A stretch of DNA of 64,000 bases from Semisulcospira habei (GCA_036245525.1 BTPG01000003.1:139489712-139553711), one strand, 5' to 3'. Counted from the stretch's first letter, positions 1 to 10,063 are shown. The notes: a model not told the origin generated them from the sequence alone. Program-made: numbers and translations.

Positions 1-400
1 TTGCTGAAAACACTATGTATCCATGGAAACTCATTAAGAGTTGAGTCTCTTGTCAGCGGCTCGTGTTTTTCATCGGCAGGGATGGGTTTAATCACAAGGT
101 TGATGTTGTTTTGTCCTTGTGTCATTTCATCTTGTTTAATTTGTTTGGGTCTTCAGTTGTGGGTAATAGTGAGCTTTCTTTCTTAGTGTCGTTATTTGTT
201 TGTTTTGCTGTTACTTTGTCTTGATCTGCATGCTGCGCGCACGTACATCTGCTCTAACAATGAGATTGGCAGAGTTCGAATGCTCATTCCAGTCAAACTC
301 TATTTTTAAACTGCTGCTCTTTTACTGCTATCCCAATGATTGCCTCTCCACCGTCATCGCAAATCAGCCAGTCATCGCCTTCATCAATGGACCGGCACAT
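1..400. other. no recognisable feature
   Basis: I see no domain-bearing reading frame, palindrome or repeat here. Short open frames have no recognisable composition or motif. Confidence 0.5.
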
Positions 401-480
401 CCAATCGCGTAACAGCCTCTCAGCTCCAGTGGACCAATCGCATAACAGCTCTCTCAGCGCCAGTGGTCCAATCGCGTAGT
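401..480 (+). repeat. 33-bp tandem repeat, about 2.4 copies
   Basis: The phrase CCAATCGCGTAACAGC recurs at 401, 434 and 468 with few changes, a 33-34 bp period. It ends just before LINE coding sequence begins near 491. Confidence 0.7.
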
Positions 481-490
481 CCGGATTTTC

Positions 491-940
491 AACTCCAATG
501 TAAAAGCAGTTCTCCTATATGGAGCAGAGACTTGGAGATTGACAAAAACCACAGTCAACAGAGTACAGACCTTCATGAACAGTTGCCTTAGAAGAATTTT
601 GCAAATCCACTGGCCAGAGAAGATCAGCAACGTCAGACTCTGGGAGAGAACAGAGCAGATAACAGCAGAGAATGAAATTGGGCGAAGAAGATGGGGATGG
701 ATCGGTCACAGTCTGAGAAAGCCAGCTTCCAGTATCACTAGGCAGGCATTGTCATGGAACCCCCAGGGAAAGAGGAAAAGAGGTAGGCCGAGAAACTCCT
801 GGCGTCGAGACCTCCAAGCAGACATCAAGAGACTGGGAACCACCTGGAGCAGAATCGAAGGAGAAGCACAGGACAGGAGTTGCTGGAGGTCTCTCGTCGA
901 CGGCCTATACCCGGATAGGGGTGACAGGCGTAAGTAAGTA
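491..940 (+). pseudogene. LINE reverse transcriptase, C-terminal end only
   Basis: An open frame from about 491 reads VLLYGAETW, then CLRRILQIHWPEKISN, then KRKRGRPRNSWRRDL, and stops after YPDRGDRRK at about 937. These blocks are the C-terminal region that follows the polymerase domain in many invertebrate non-LTR retrotransposons. All catalytic motifs are missing, so this is a 5'-truncated dead copy about 150 codons long. The DNA continues as GGCGTAAGTAAGTAAG, which is the 3' terminus of the family, because the same end closes the deleted copy at 9620-10008. The frame enters from upstream without a real start codon. I do not assign the clade. Confidence 0.85.
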
Positions 941-1167
941 AGAATACTCCATGCGCCCCAGAGCATACAGTTAAACTGAAAATAGCACATCACGGGTGAG
1001 ACCCATAAAAACACACAATGCTCATCACAGCATGGGCGGTTCGTCGTGTGCTTAGTTCGATCCTGGGTTCTGGAGTATCCGTAACAACAGCAAAACATAG
1101 TTGAGACACGCGAACGCTGCCAACGCACACAGATTCCTTGACTCTTCCTTACGGCACCAAAATCCCA

Positions 1168-1284
1168 TTAAACCCTTCACTGCCGGACGAAAAAAAAATG
1201 TACGAACACAAACCAACTGCAAGAGGCATAGAACCTCATGAGACCCCGCATTTGCGGGGGCTCATGACGTTTTATGCCTCTTGC
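1168..1284 (+). repeat. PAL-1 palindromic element, left half plus hairpin
   Basis: TTAAACCCTTCACTGCCGG marks the left end at 1168. The hairpin at 1219-1284 starts GCAAGAGGCATAG and ends in its complement ATGCCTCTTGC, with the G/C-rich centre CCCCGCATTTGCGGGG. The right flank of the usual 220-bp element is replaced by a LINE tail. Confidence 0.8.
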
Positions 1285-1321
1285 CTAGCTGATTGCTCAG
1301 CTTTCTGAACCTATTCTCATC

Positions 1322-1411
1322 ACCAACGGCAGGTCAGTTGAAGAATGGCTACGACTGTGACGATGTCCGAGTACCTCGACGTTGATAAATAAAGTCATTA
1401 ATTCATTGATG
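1322..1411 (+). mobile_element. LINE 3' end fragment
   Basis: The segment AACGGCAGGT...AATGGCT...TGACGATGTC...ATAAAGTCATTAATTCATTGAT matches, block by block, the LINE tail at 13375-13468. It is non-coding 3' sequence of the same family. This copy does not sit in a TC microsatellite. Confidence 0.6.
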
Positions 1412-1436
1412 TATAGCTCGTACTGATGGGGATGAG

Positions 1437-1786
1437 TAGCTTAAAGTACCATTACCCATAACTCTGAAGACACATTTCAGCACCAGTTGTGTTTGTTATG
1501 CCTTGTCCACACACCTAATGAACTTTAACAGCAGCTTGGACGCGCAGGAAATCACACGCGTAATCGCACCTATTTATTCTGCACAGCCGTTAACGTGTGA
1601 ATCTATTTTAACTGCTTCTCGCACTGATAGTGTTGTATTTCTAGAACTGGAGTGGAGTCATTGTCAGGTTACTTGATAAACGACGTGTGCTGAACTGGAT
1701 TGTCCTGTGTCTAAATGAACCATAACTAGACTGATCTGTATGTAGCGTTTCGTAACCATCCGTTACAAATGTGTATCTTTGAACAG
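1437..1786 (+). repeat. dispersed repeat R1, left part
   Basis: About 350 bp align with 32293-32634 through long shared blocks such as TCTGAAGACACATTTCAGCA, TATTTATTCTGCACAGCCG and GTCATTGTCAGGTTACTTG. R1 resumes at 2811 after a foldback insertion. I recognise no coding capacity and cannot name the family. Confidence 0.8.
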
Positions 1787-2797
1787 CTGGCAGAATTGTC
1801 AGTACTCAAACCAAGGGGAATCACAGCGCTGGACAGACAACAGTTAGATCCCGCCTATCAGGCACCCAATCGCCAGCCCACAGAGAAATACGCAGGTATA
1901 GAATAAGACAATCATTTCCATTCCTTATAAGAATGGATCAGGTCTCTTATATAACCCATGTCTTTCTCCGGAACTTAGGAAGTAGGCAGGAGAAACATAC
2001 ATACACAAACATGAAGGTGCGCTACTATATGTGGTCGGGTAAATACCCTGATTTCCCACAGTAGATGCACAGAACATTACACAACAATGTAACGATACAA
2101 ATTTTGCCTCGAGTTATACATGATACTCACAAACCAGATAGGTGAGGCTAGCGCTTATAAGAATGGATCAGGTCTCTTATATAACCCATGTCTTTCTCCG
2201 GAACTTAGGAAGTAGGCAGGAGAAACATACATACACAAACATGAAGGTGCGCTACTATATGTGGTCGGGTAAATACCCTGATTTCCCACAGTAGATGCAC
2301 AGAACATTACACAACAATGTAACGATACAAATTTTGCCTCGAGTTATACATGATACTCACAAACCAGATAGGTGAGGCTAGTTGTCTGTCCAGCGCTGTG
2401 ATTCCCCTTGGTTTGAGTACTGACAATTCTGCCAGCGCTAGCCTCACCTATCTGGTTTGTGAGTATCATGTATAACTCGAGGCAAAATTTGTATCGTTAC
2501 ATTGTTGTGTAATGTTCTGTGCATCTACTGTGGGAAATCAGGGTATTTACCCGACCACATATAGTAGCGCACCTTCATGTTTGTGTATGTATGTTTCTCC
2601 TGCCTACTTCCTAAGTTCCGGAGAAAGACATGGGTTATATAAGAGACCTGATCCATTCTTATAAGGAATGGAAATGATTGTCTTATTCTATACCTGCGTA
2701 TTTCTCTGTGGGCTGGCGATTGGGTGCCTGATAGGCGGGGGCAGGGGATCTAACTGTTGTCTGTCCAGCGCTGTGATTCCCCTTGGTTTGAGTACTG
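1787..2797. mobile_element. 1,011-bp foldback insertion with 13-bp target duplication
   Basis: The element is bounded on both sides by TATCTTTGAACAG (1774-1786 and 2798-2810). It begins CTGGCAGAATTGTCAGTACT and ends with the inverse of the same end, CCCCTTGGTTTGAGTACTG. A ~228-bp unit occurs three times: direct at about 1925-2153, direct at 2154-2380 and inverted at 2435-2667. An extra inverted copy of the terminal block lies at 2381-2434. R1 at 32622-32634 carries the empty site TATCTTTGGACAG. The structure suggests a retroposed unit inserted as tandem and inverted partial copies. Shorter relatives lie at 23637-23713 and 44544-44674. Confidence 0.85.
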
Positions 2798-2810
2798 TAT
2801 CTTTGAACAG

Positions 2811-3158
2811 TTACGGCGGTGGGCTTTTAATCCTCTCAACTGTTGAACGTCGTGAATTTTCTGGCCTACTTTTTTTTACCACTGGTTTTCATTCATGAAT
2901 TCAGTTCGAACGCATGCGAGCCCAGGGCATTCGTTCCTGTCTGCAGTCTTGAAAATGTCTACTGGCATGCCTGTGCTGCAGACGCTGTAAAGCGTCTGAT
3001 TGAATTTTGAAGCTTCAGAGCACAGGCCAGACATGACGCGAGAAAAGAGACATTAAAAAAAATGCGGTCATCAAGCTGACGGACCTCTTACAACCAGGGG
3101 GGAAATATGACTGAAAGCGTGTAATACGTTATAGCATAGGTGCGAACGAGAAGAAATG
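2811..3158 (+). other. R1 continuation, then unannotated sequence
   Basis: About 15-60 bp after 2811 continue R1 (TTACGGCGGT also follows the empty site at 32635). From about 2880 to 3158 I see nothing I can support. Confidence 0.5.
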
Positions 3159-3372
3159 TGACCCCTTCACTACCGAGAAAAATGTAACACCACCCAACTG
3201 CAAGAGGTATAGATCCTCATGAGCCCCCGCAGTTGCGGGGGCTCATGAGAATCTATGCCTCTTGCTGAGACCACTTTGTATCCATGTTCCTTTGACGGCT
3301 GAGGCTGTTTGACGTTGGATTTACCATGATTTCAAACACACAGTCTGCTTCCACTGGATTGGAAGGAGTTAA
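3159..3372 (+). mobile_element. PAL-1 element, nearly complete
   Basis: The left end reads GACCCCTTCACTACCG and the right end GAAGGAGTTAA. The hairpin at 3200-3265 has the arms CAAGAGGTATAGATCCTCAT and ATGAGAATCTATGCCTCTTG, and the centre CCCCCGCAGTTGCGGGGG. The asymmetric right part contains CACTTTGTATCCATGTTCCT, which recurs after other PAL-1 hairpins. Confidence 0.85.
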
Positions 3373-3396
3373 GTACACACAAGTGCAAGGACAAAT

Positions 3397-3480
3397 TTAA
3401 CCCTTTGGCTGTCGGTGGCGATTTTGATCGTGATGATCCTGCAGGAGTGACGGCAACAAAAAGCGCTGCCTTCAGCCCCC
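3397..3480 (+). repeat. PAL-3 element, eroded
   Basis: TTAACCCTTTGGCTGTCGG begins the copy and GATCCTGCAGGAGT marks the palindrome centre. The right arm has diverged and no closing TTAA remains. Confidence 0.7.
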
Positions 3481-3518
3481 GAGTCGATCGTACCAACTGT
3501 CCGAATTGCAGTGGGTTT

Positions 3519-3732
3519 TTAACTCATTCTACCTCAGACACACCACAGCAAGATATGGATCGACCATGACAGTTCAAGGGCGATGCCAGAATAGCTTGGC
3601 GCCTATGGGCGCCAAGCTATTCTGGCATCACCCTTGAACTATCATGGTCGATCTGTGTCCTCCACTGCACTGCAGTCTTCAGAGGACAACGGCAAAATTT
3701 GAGGATTTCGGTGTTGGGGTAGAATGAGTTAA
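3519..3732 (+). mobile_element. PAL-2b element, complete, TTAA-bounded
   Basis: A 214-bp element runs from TTAACTCATTC to GAATGAGTTAA. The core hairpin at 3559-3652 has arms of about 45 nt, including GCCAGAATAGCTTGGCGCC and its complement. The flanks between hairpin and ends differ on the two sides. PAL-2b differs from PAL-2 by paired changes in both arms (AGAATAGC/GCTATTCT against AGATTAGC/GCTAATCT). Confidence 0.9.
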
Positions 3733-4049
3733 AAATCCGCTCTGGAACATGTAACTTTGGAACGCTTAAAATCGTCACCTCACAAAAGAACTTGTAAACA
3801 AGAAAACCATTTTATCCGCCAGGCAGGTCGGTGTAAACCAGCAATTATTGTCTTTCACCGGCCAGTTATTTCTTTTGTAAAAAAAAAAAAAGTTAATCAA
3901 GAAATAAGAAAGAAAGAAAGGGATGTAACAAAACTAAACGAGCAAGTGTGTGTTGGACCGAGGCCGGTATGCGTTTTTTTTTTTGTTTTTTTTTAATGAA
4001 GAGTAACCTACATGCAAAGAACACGTACTTGCAGTTACCGGTGGCTCAA

Positions 4050-4154
4050 TGCAGTGTGTGTGGAGGGGGTTGGGGGGGTGGAGGTGGGGGTGGAGGGGGG
4101 GGGTGGAGGGGGAGCGGAGGGGTGTGTGTGTGTGTGTGGGGGGGGGGGGGGTGG
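4050..4154 (+). repeat. G-rich low-complexity tract
   Basis: Runs of G with T and A interruptions, including a 12-G run near 4139. Open frames across it are composition artefacts. Confidence 0.9.
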
Positions 4155-4255
4155 TAACTCATTAAATGAACCCTGAATTAATAGCTGCGAAAGTGTCGTA
4201 TAGCGTTGCCGGCGGCAATGTCGGAGCTATTGATGCAGGGCGCCTTGACCGTGCG
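4155..4255 (+). repeat. PAL-8 element, diverged
   Basis: TAACTCATTAA, ATAGCTGCGAAAGTGTCGTA, GTTGCCGGCGGC and GAGCTATTGATGCAGGGCGC are all PAL-8 blocks in the same order as at 15052 and 61988. The arms no longer pair well. Confidence 0.6.
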
Positions 4256-4545
4256 TGAATTCGTTTGGGTCTGGAGAGACTCGACATATTCTGCTTTGTC
4301 TCCATTCTGTGGAGAGTTACACTAGAATTTTGTTGGCTATCGACCATCACGTGACAGTAACATCCGTCAAATTACCGCAAGGTGGTCGAAATATGGCACA
4401 CCATCCTTCAAAACTGTCCCCGATGAGCCGAGTTTGTCATTACACCGTATCATTCAACAAATTGCATCATTTGTGGGTTCAGAAAAAAATTGAAAAAGTT
4501 CACCTAGATATGAAAGCAAGTTCAGAGCGTCAAATATAAAGGACG

Positions 4546-4662
4546 AACAGACAAAGATATCGTCATCATAATAATAATCATGTGGTAATCCCACTATGGA
4601 TTGTTTCTCAACTTTGGGATTACCACAGTATTATGATGATGATGACCATATCTTTGTCTGTT
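4546..4662. repeat. imperfect 117-bp palindrome, unassigned
   Basis: AACAGACAAAGATAT at the left pairs exactly with ATATCTTTGTCTGTT at the right. Inner arms share TGTGGTAATCCCA and TGGGATTACCACA, and TCATCATAATA blocks. I saw no second copy in the window. Confidence 0.8.
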
Positions 4663-4952
4663 TATACAAGAGTTTCACTGACAGTGGCCGAAAATTGTGT
4701 TTCTAAAATCATTATGAATCTAAAGGTATTGTTTTATATTTGTCTTGTCTAAGCGTATTACAAAATAGACCAAGCAAGATTGCAGTCGGATGGTGTTCAC
4801 TTTAACCCGGCAGTGTAGGGGTTAATAGACACCCACGTAAAGTATTTTGTCACTTTCTTTCTATGTCAGCCGAGTCAATTGTTGTTGTTTTTTTTTCTGG
4901 CGGATACGTGATTATTTGTGATCTCTGTACTGTCAGAAAAGCACGATCTATG

Positions 4953-5018
4953 TGCAATAGACATAGATCCTCATGAGCCCCGCATTTGCGGGGGCTCATG
5001 ATGATCTATGCCTCTTGT
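4953..5018 (+). repeat. PAL-1 hairpin
   Basis: Arms GACATAGATCCTCATGAG and CTCATGATGATCTATG close over CCCCGCATTTGCGGGG. GTATAAACCACTTTGGATCC after it is the diverged PAL-1 right flank. Confidence 0.8.
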
Positions 5019-5153
5019 ATAAACCACTTTGGATCCGCCATGTGTTCCCGGGATGTATGGTGTTCTTTGGGACTCGGTCTGCGATCACTGGCAGTGATGG
5101 TGTTAACATAATTCATCCTTCAGTCCGAGACAAAAAATGAACATCACCCATAC

Positions 5154-5395
5154 CTGCAAAAGGCACAGAACCTCATTAGACCCCCGGAGATGCAGGGACT
5201 TATTAGACTACAGTGCACTACAGATATAATAAAGTGGCTGGGCATCCACACTGTTTTGTTGATATTATCGGACTTTTGTTGTATGCAAAGTAAATTACAT
5301 AGAAAAAGTGTGGTGTGGTCGACTTTGGAAGAAATGTTGTCATAACCATCTTGTCTTATATACGACCTTGTTACAAGCAAAATCGACTGTGTATA
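5154..5395 (+). repeat. eroded PAL-1 hairpin followed by repeat R3
   Basis: 5154-5215 retains GCAAAAGGCACAGAACCTCAT but the arms are damaged. 5255-5395 matches repeat R3 (also near 20486, 55500, 61529 and 62478) through CAAAGTAAATTACATAGAAA and ATACGACCTTGTTACAAGC. Confidence 0.55.
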
Positions 5396-5787
5396 CCTCT
5401 TACTTGCCCTGTTTGTTGTTGTTGGCGTTGATGTTGTTTATTTGTGTTGGGTGCACGCTGGAGTTACAATAATTCCCAAAACTGGGCGCTGAGCACGTGT
5501 AGGCTTCCGTTCACATAGTCAAGTAACAACTTGTTCTTCACATCCTGACTGTCTCCAATCTCTCATTGCCGTGCTGCTCCAATTGTTCGAATTTCACGCA
5601 GCGCGCAAGGATACTACCGTTTATTCGAAGGTCGCTCATGCGTAGTATTAATGGCAACGATGCGTGAAAGAAAATGGCACTGCTGCTGTTTCTCTGAGAC
5701 TCTTTGTCAAATGGAGCCGTTGCAGGCAAACGTCATCTGTAAAGGACAGTATTGCAGATCTGGGTTTCGGTGGATGGAAGTGGGGGG

Positions 5788-5856
5788 TGACTCATTCAAG
5801 ACGTCCCGCATCAATAGCTGCGAAAGTCACATATAGCGTTGCCTGGGAAATGAGTT
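5788..5856 (+). repeat. PAL-8 element, eroded
   Basis: GTGACTCATTCAAGACG, CCCGCATCAATAGCTGCGAA and GCGTTGCC are present, ending GGGAAATGAGTTTAA. The end bases still complement each other (ACTCATT and AATGAGT). Confidence 0.65.
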
Positions 5857-5962
5857 TAAGATTGCGGGGGCGTTTGGAGGCGAAATAAAGTTGATCAGAG
5901 GCTACGGGTACCAACTGGGACAGCAAGCGATAAAGATGATCATGCAAAAGGCATAGATGATC

Positions 5963-6019
5963 GTGCAAAAGGCAAAGATCCTCATGAGAGTGTTGGCTCA
6001 TGAGAATCTATGCCTCTTG
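5963..6019 (+). repeat. PAL-1 hairpin, short-centre form
   Basis: GGCAAAGATCCTCATGAG pairs with CTCATGAGAATCTATGCC. The usual GC-rich centre is replaced by AGTGTTGG. A partial duplicate of the left arm lies just upstream at 5945. Confidence 0.75.
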
Positions 6020-6396
6020 GAGATGTTTTCAGTTTTGCCTATGCTTATGCCCTTATGGTACAAACTGGTTACTCGCTGTGTCTTATCTCTCGTTTGTTGT
6101 AATGAGTCGTCCGCCGTAAACGTAACCTCTCTTTAGTCGCAGGCAGGTACGGTATGTGTGTATAGTCTTGCATTTCACACCTGATGACGTTTTATTTATT
6201 TATTTTTAATAGTTTTTTTAAATAAAATTAAATCGTCCTCAAAACCATCAAAACAAGACAGTTGAGTAATACAATACGTCAGCCTCAGTGCATAACGCAG
6301 GAGCCATGAAGCCAGACATCACTATTCACGATCGTCATTTAGTAGTGTTGAATTTTTGGGCATTGACTTGTGAAGAAAACCACTTGCCACTTGGTA

Positions 6397-6492
6397 AGCA
6401 AAAGGTCCTCGGGCCGATGTCAGTCTTAGCCGGCCCGCGCACGGCCGTGCGCGGGCCGGCTAAGGCCGACGTCGGCCCGAGGACCTTTTGCT
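6397..6492 (+). repeat. PAL-5 palindrome, long form
   Basis: AGCAAAAGGTCCTCGGGCCG pairs with its complement at 6473-6492. The centre CGCACGGCCGTGCG is itself palindromic and each arm holds a self-complementary GGCCGAYGTC-type block. No TTAA end is visible. Confidence 0.9.
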
Positions 6493-6628
6493 CCCCCCTT
6501 CCCTCTCCCCCGTGAGAAGCCAGAGAATTAATGATGTCCGACAATATATTATCGGACACCGCGGTAAACTGGAGCCCCTTAATGCCGACGCGGACCTGTA
6601 GTCTAATCTAAACGTTAATAACCGTATT

Positions 6629-6721
6629 TTAAACCTTTGGGTGTCGGTAGCGGTTTTAGTCGCGATGATTCCTGCAGGAATCATCGCCGACTAAAACCGC
6701 TACCAGCACCCAAATGGTTAA
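6629..6721 (+). mobile_element. PAL-3 element, TTAA-bounded
   Basis: The copy runs from TTAAACCTTTGGGTG to CACCCAAATGGTTAA. The arms GGTAGCGGTTTTAGTCG and its complement surround GATTCCTGCAGGAATC, so nearly the whole element is one hairpin. Confidence 0.9.
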
Positions 6722-7149
6722 AATCCCGAAGATGGTAGCCAAAGGCGTGTTTCCATATAAGCGAGGAGGCGGCGGATGTACAGATAATAGAAATCACGCC
6801 AGTTGTCCCTCGCAGCCATCGCTGTCTTCACTGCACCAAGGACCTGTCATTCTCACACACAAAACAAACCAAGAAATCATCAAAGATCACCACGCAGAGG
6901 ATGCCCCAGTTCGCGCACAATGGAACAGGAAATGTGTTTATCTCCCCATAGAGAAGCTCTTCGGGGAGGAAGGAGAAAATCGTCTTTTCTTTTCATCGTG
7001 GAGTTGTCGTCTGGTAGAATTTTCATCAATCAAAGCTTCCTGTCCGGCCTGTTGACCTTTTTATCTACACAGGAAAGTCCGCTAATGTCTCGCCGGCAAT
7101 TTCCTTCCGAATCGTCTCATAATCTGCCCTGTGCCGAAGAGATTAAATC
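6722..7149. other. no recognisable feature
   Basis: Open frames of 113 and 138 codons overlap each other here. Neither shows a motif, low-complexity signal or LINE similarity I can recognise, so I call nothing. Confidence 0.4.
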
Positions 7150-7213
7150 CATGTTTTGTGAACAGCGAGATTTTCATCGTAATACGATGAAAATCGCGCT
7201 TTCCAACAAAATG
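7150..7213 (+). repeat. PAL-6 hairpin
   Basis: CATGTTTTGTGAACAGCGAG pairs with CTTTCCAACAAAATG, and ATTTTCATCG with CGATGAAAAT, across the centre TAATA. Confidence 0.8.
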
Positions 7214-7337
7214 AAATAAGGTACTTGCTGTATTTTGCCTTCATAAGGCGATAATCTACATACATTAACCGTGCCAGCTGCACATCAACAGCTCAGTGCC
7301 GATTTGTGTAATGTGCTTCTGGACGGGAGTGACAGAG

Positions 7338-7429
7338 TTAACCCTTTACCTGTCGGTAGCGGCTTTTGTCGCGATGATTCCTACAGGAATCATCGCGACA
7401 AAATCCGCTACCGACACACAAAGGGTTAA
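7338..7429 (+). mobile_element. PAL-3 element, complete, 92 bp
   Basis: TTAACCCTTTACCTGTCGG to CCGACACACAAAGGGTTAA, with the perfect core CGCGATGATTCCT/AGGAATCATCGCG. This is a type example: exact TTAA ends and almost no unpaired sequence. Confidence 0.95.
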
Positions 7430-7779
7430 TTCTTACATGGCCAGGAGTCGCATATTTTGTTTCGCAAATCTTCAGTTAATTCTAATTTAATTCATTCAAA
7501 TTCAACGCCCAAGAATCTCAGTCAGTCGTCTTAGGAAAATGGATACAAAGTAGTGTCAACAGGATACATAGATCTTTAGGTATGCAGAGACATAATGTGT
7601 TATTTTGTTAACCACTGGTATTTTGATAGGGTAATGTATTAACCAATTATTAATATATTAATATTTTTGAGAAAACAGTAGGAAAGTGTACATTTATTTT
7701 TCTTGTATTACCACGCCCTTTTATGAAAGTTTAGTACATTATTGTAAATCAGGCCATGTTGAGCAGGTCGATGCCATCA

Positions 7780-8853
7780 TCTAGTGTGTGCAACAGTCAG
7801 TTTCTGATGTTAGAACATGGATGATAGCCAACAAATTAAAACTGAATGAAAATAAAACAGAAGCCATGCTAGTTTCCTCTACCAAAATATCTTCCTCCTT
7901 ACCGCAGTCTATCACAATCCTAGACACTGAAGTTAGCTTTTCTGATCAGGTGAGAAATCTTGGCCTCACCATCGATTGCTGCCTCTCACTAAAACAACAC
8001 GTTTTGAATTCCTGTAGATCTGCATTAATTGAACTGCGTCGCATTAGCTCCATCAGGCATCTTCTCACACCAGAAGCCACTAAAACGCTGGTCTGCTCCT
8101 TTGTCTTGTCCCGACTCGATTACGGCAATGCACTCCTGTGTGGCTGTCCTCAGTACCTTCTGGATCGGCTCCAGAGGGTGCAGAACTCAGCAGCACGGCT
8201 TGTTGTCAAGGCAAAGAAGTCAGACCACATCACACCCATCTTGCGTTCACTCCATTGGTTGCCTATCACATCCAGAGTACAATACACAGTTCTGTCCATC
8301 TGTCATACCTGTCTGTCTACTTCTACTGGCCCTGTCTATCTTTCTGAGCTTCTTCATGTGTACACACCTTCAAGACAGCTCCGTTCCTCAGCAGACACTA
8401 AACTATTACGCTTTCCGACTGTGAGAACTAAGTCTTTTGGCGAAAGGTCTGTCTCATACCAAGGACCATTTCTCTGGAATAAACTCCCACCGTCCCTCAG
8501 ATATGTTGAACCAGCGAATAGTTTCCGGCAGTCTTTAAAGACACATCTATTCCTTTAAACGTGCATTCACCGTTATAATTATTTTATTTTTGTTTTTGGT
8601 GCTGCTGTCGGTGAAAGCTGCCTAGTGTATCTGTTATTAGTTTTATGGTACACGTATATATTTGGTGTGTGTGAGCATTTCTTGTTGGTGTGTTGACTCT
8701 GCTAAGTTTATTTTCCCTGTATATCTTGTTGCGTGAGTGTGTATGTTAGGGCATATATATGTGCTGTAGGATGTAAGGTCTGTGCATGTTAGTATGTCAT
8801 TTGTACGGCGCCTAGAGCTTTTCTATCAAAAGTATAGGCGCCTTAAAAATATA

Positions 8854-8887
<34 letters not shown>

Positions 8888-8890
8888 GCA
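7780..8890 (+). pseudogene. 5'-truncated L2/CR1-like LINE: RT C-terminus and 3' end
   Basis: The frame 7788-8558 (256 codons) starts inside the polymerase thumb region (ANKLKLNENKTEAMLV). It contains the conserved C-terminal blocks NSAARLVVKAKKSDHITP, LHWLPITSRVQYTV and FLWNKLPPSLR, as expected for the end of an L2-type ORF2. The catalytic YADD motif is lost to 5' truncation. The 3' untranslated region ends at 8808-8847 in the stem-loop CGGCGCCTAGAGC...TATAGGCGCC, followed by ATT repeats (8855-8886). That arrangement is typical of LINEs whose reverse transcriptase recognises a 3' hairpin and short tail repeat. A sister copy with the same terminal stem-loop ends at about 59580. Confidence 0.9.
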
Positions 8891-9093
8891 TATTTTATTT
8901 CTTCTTATTCAATATCCAAGTCAAGAAACGTTTGTCTGTCCAAGAAACTCTATGAAGTGTTTGAATCTTGAATCTTTGGCGTTGAATTAACGAAGATTGC
9001 AGAAACATAGTCCGCGCCAGCTGGACTAAGAAGGGAATAGGATAATAAACCCCAAGGCGTCAAGTAAAGACTATGTACCAGTTGCACCCTTAA

Positions 9094-9165
9094 GAATTCA
9101 AGGGTAGCGCCAGATTAGCTTGGCGCCATCGGGCGCCAAGCTAATCTGGCACTACCCTTGAATTA
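9094..9165 (+). repeat. PAL-2 hairpin core
   Basis: GAATTCAAGGGTAGCGCCAG pairs with CTGGCACTACCCTTGAATT, centred on TTGGCGCCATCGGGCGCCAA. The outer flanks of PAL-2 are missing. Confidence 0.85.
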
Positions 9166-9218
9166 TCTAGGTCCCTACTGTGCACGCAGCTACCGTAAAC
9201 AGTACTGGTGCATGCACA

Positions 9219-9219
<1 letters not shown>

Positions 9220-9252
<33 letters not shown>
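9220..9252 (+). repeat. 33-base G homopolymer
   Basis: An uninterrupted G run. Its exact length in the genome is unreliable, because sequencing often errs here. Confidence 0.9.
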
Positions 9253-9253
<1 letters not shown>

Positions 9254-9619
9254 GGCGGGGGTTAAACAACATCAGTCAGAACCTGTTAATATTGCCAGCG
9301 CGGCAGGCTAAGTGGCCAATCAGAGAGTCAATTCTCTTTGCTCAGAGCCCCAACACCGAGCTGACGTTATGTTTTCATGAACTCCGCCACCCTGCATCCA
9401 CTCCGTAGAAAACATGCCAGGCAATTGCTTTTACAGCGAATTAAGGATTAAAGGGTTGTTAGATGCGCTTTCCTTGTTTTGTTGCTAGGTAGAAAATGGC
9501 GGGTTTTTTTTTTTTTGCCGCGGAATCTGCAAGATTGCACATTTTGGCAAAGTGCGTGTTCACCCTTATCATTTGGAATGCACCAGTGTGTGAAAATAAG
9601 TCTGACTAAAATAGTTCAA

Positions 9620-10008
9620 CCTCGCGCTGGGACCATATGGCGTTGAGGCGCGTCCCCTGGGTGGTGGATAGGGGGTCCCTCGTGAGAGCCTGAGGGGTGC
9701 ACCGAATGATATAAGGTGCCGTGAACCAACATGGTCTAAGGGAAGGTGACCCCGACTAAAAACCCCTGGTCCTCCTAGTAAGGGGGTTGGGCGTGGGGGT
9801 AGCTTCCCCACCCTGCAAAAAAGGAAATAGCTACAAAAACGCCGACGAAAAGACAAACAGTAATTCCTTTCCTGGAGGAGGAAGGTTCTTCTATCAGAAG
9901 ATTTACCACCTGGAGTAGAATCGAAGGAGAAGCACAGGACAGGAGTTGCTGGAGGTCTCTCGTCGACGGCCTATACCCGGGTAGGGGTGACAGGCGTAAG
10001 TAAGTAAG
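9620..10008 (+). mobile_element. internally deleted LINE, 5' leader joined to 3' tail
   Basis: The insert is flanked by TAAATAGTTCAA-type duplications, precisely TAAAATAGTTCAA at 9607-9619 and 10009-10021. Its first ~280 bp (from CCTCGCGCTGGGACCATATG) are non-coding leader. From about 9903 it matches the C-terminal codons and tail of the LINE at 491-940 (CTGGAGTAGAATCGAAGGAG through GGCGTAAGTAAGTAAG). All endonuclease and polymerase sequence is missing, so it is non-autonomous. It inserted inside a PAL-2b hairpin, splitting off its left flank. Confidence 0.85.
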
Positions 10009-10010
10009 TA

Positions 10011-10063
10011 AAATAGTTCAATGGAAGTGCCAGAATAGCTATTCTGGCACCACACTTGAACTA
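10011..10063 (+). repeat. PAL-2b hairpin, loopless collapsed form
   Basis: TAGTTCAATGGAAGTGCCAG pairs with CTGGCACCACACTTGAACT across AATAGCTATT. The TTGGCGCC centre of normal PAL-2b is deleted, leaving direct stem closure. Its left end was the target of the LINE insertion at 9620. Confidence 0.8.

Noticed and set aside
1201..1290. PAL-1 hairpins as rho-independent transcription terminators
   Set aside because: They lack a following U-tract, and the context is eukaryotic and intergenic.
1925..2667. Hammerhead ribozyme in the 1787 foldback
   Set aside because: I looked for CUGANGA followed by GAAA on both strands of the ~228-bp unit and found no correctly ordered pair.
9220..9252. 33-G run as a regulatory G-quadruplex
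   Set aside because: Possible chemically, but a pure homopolymer of this length is as likely to be a slippage or assembly product, and nothing nearby suggests a promoter.
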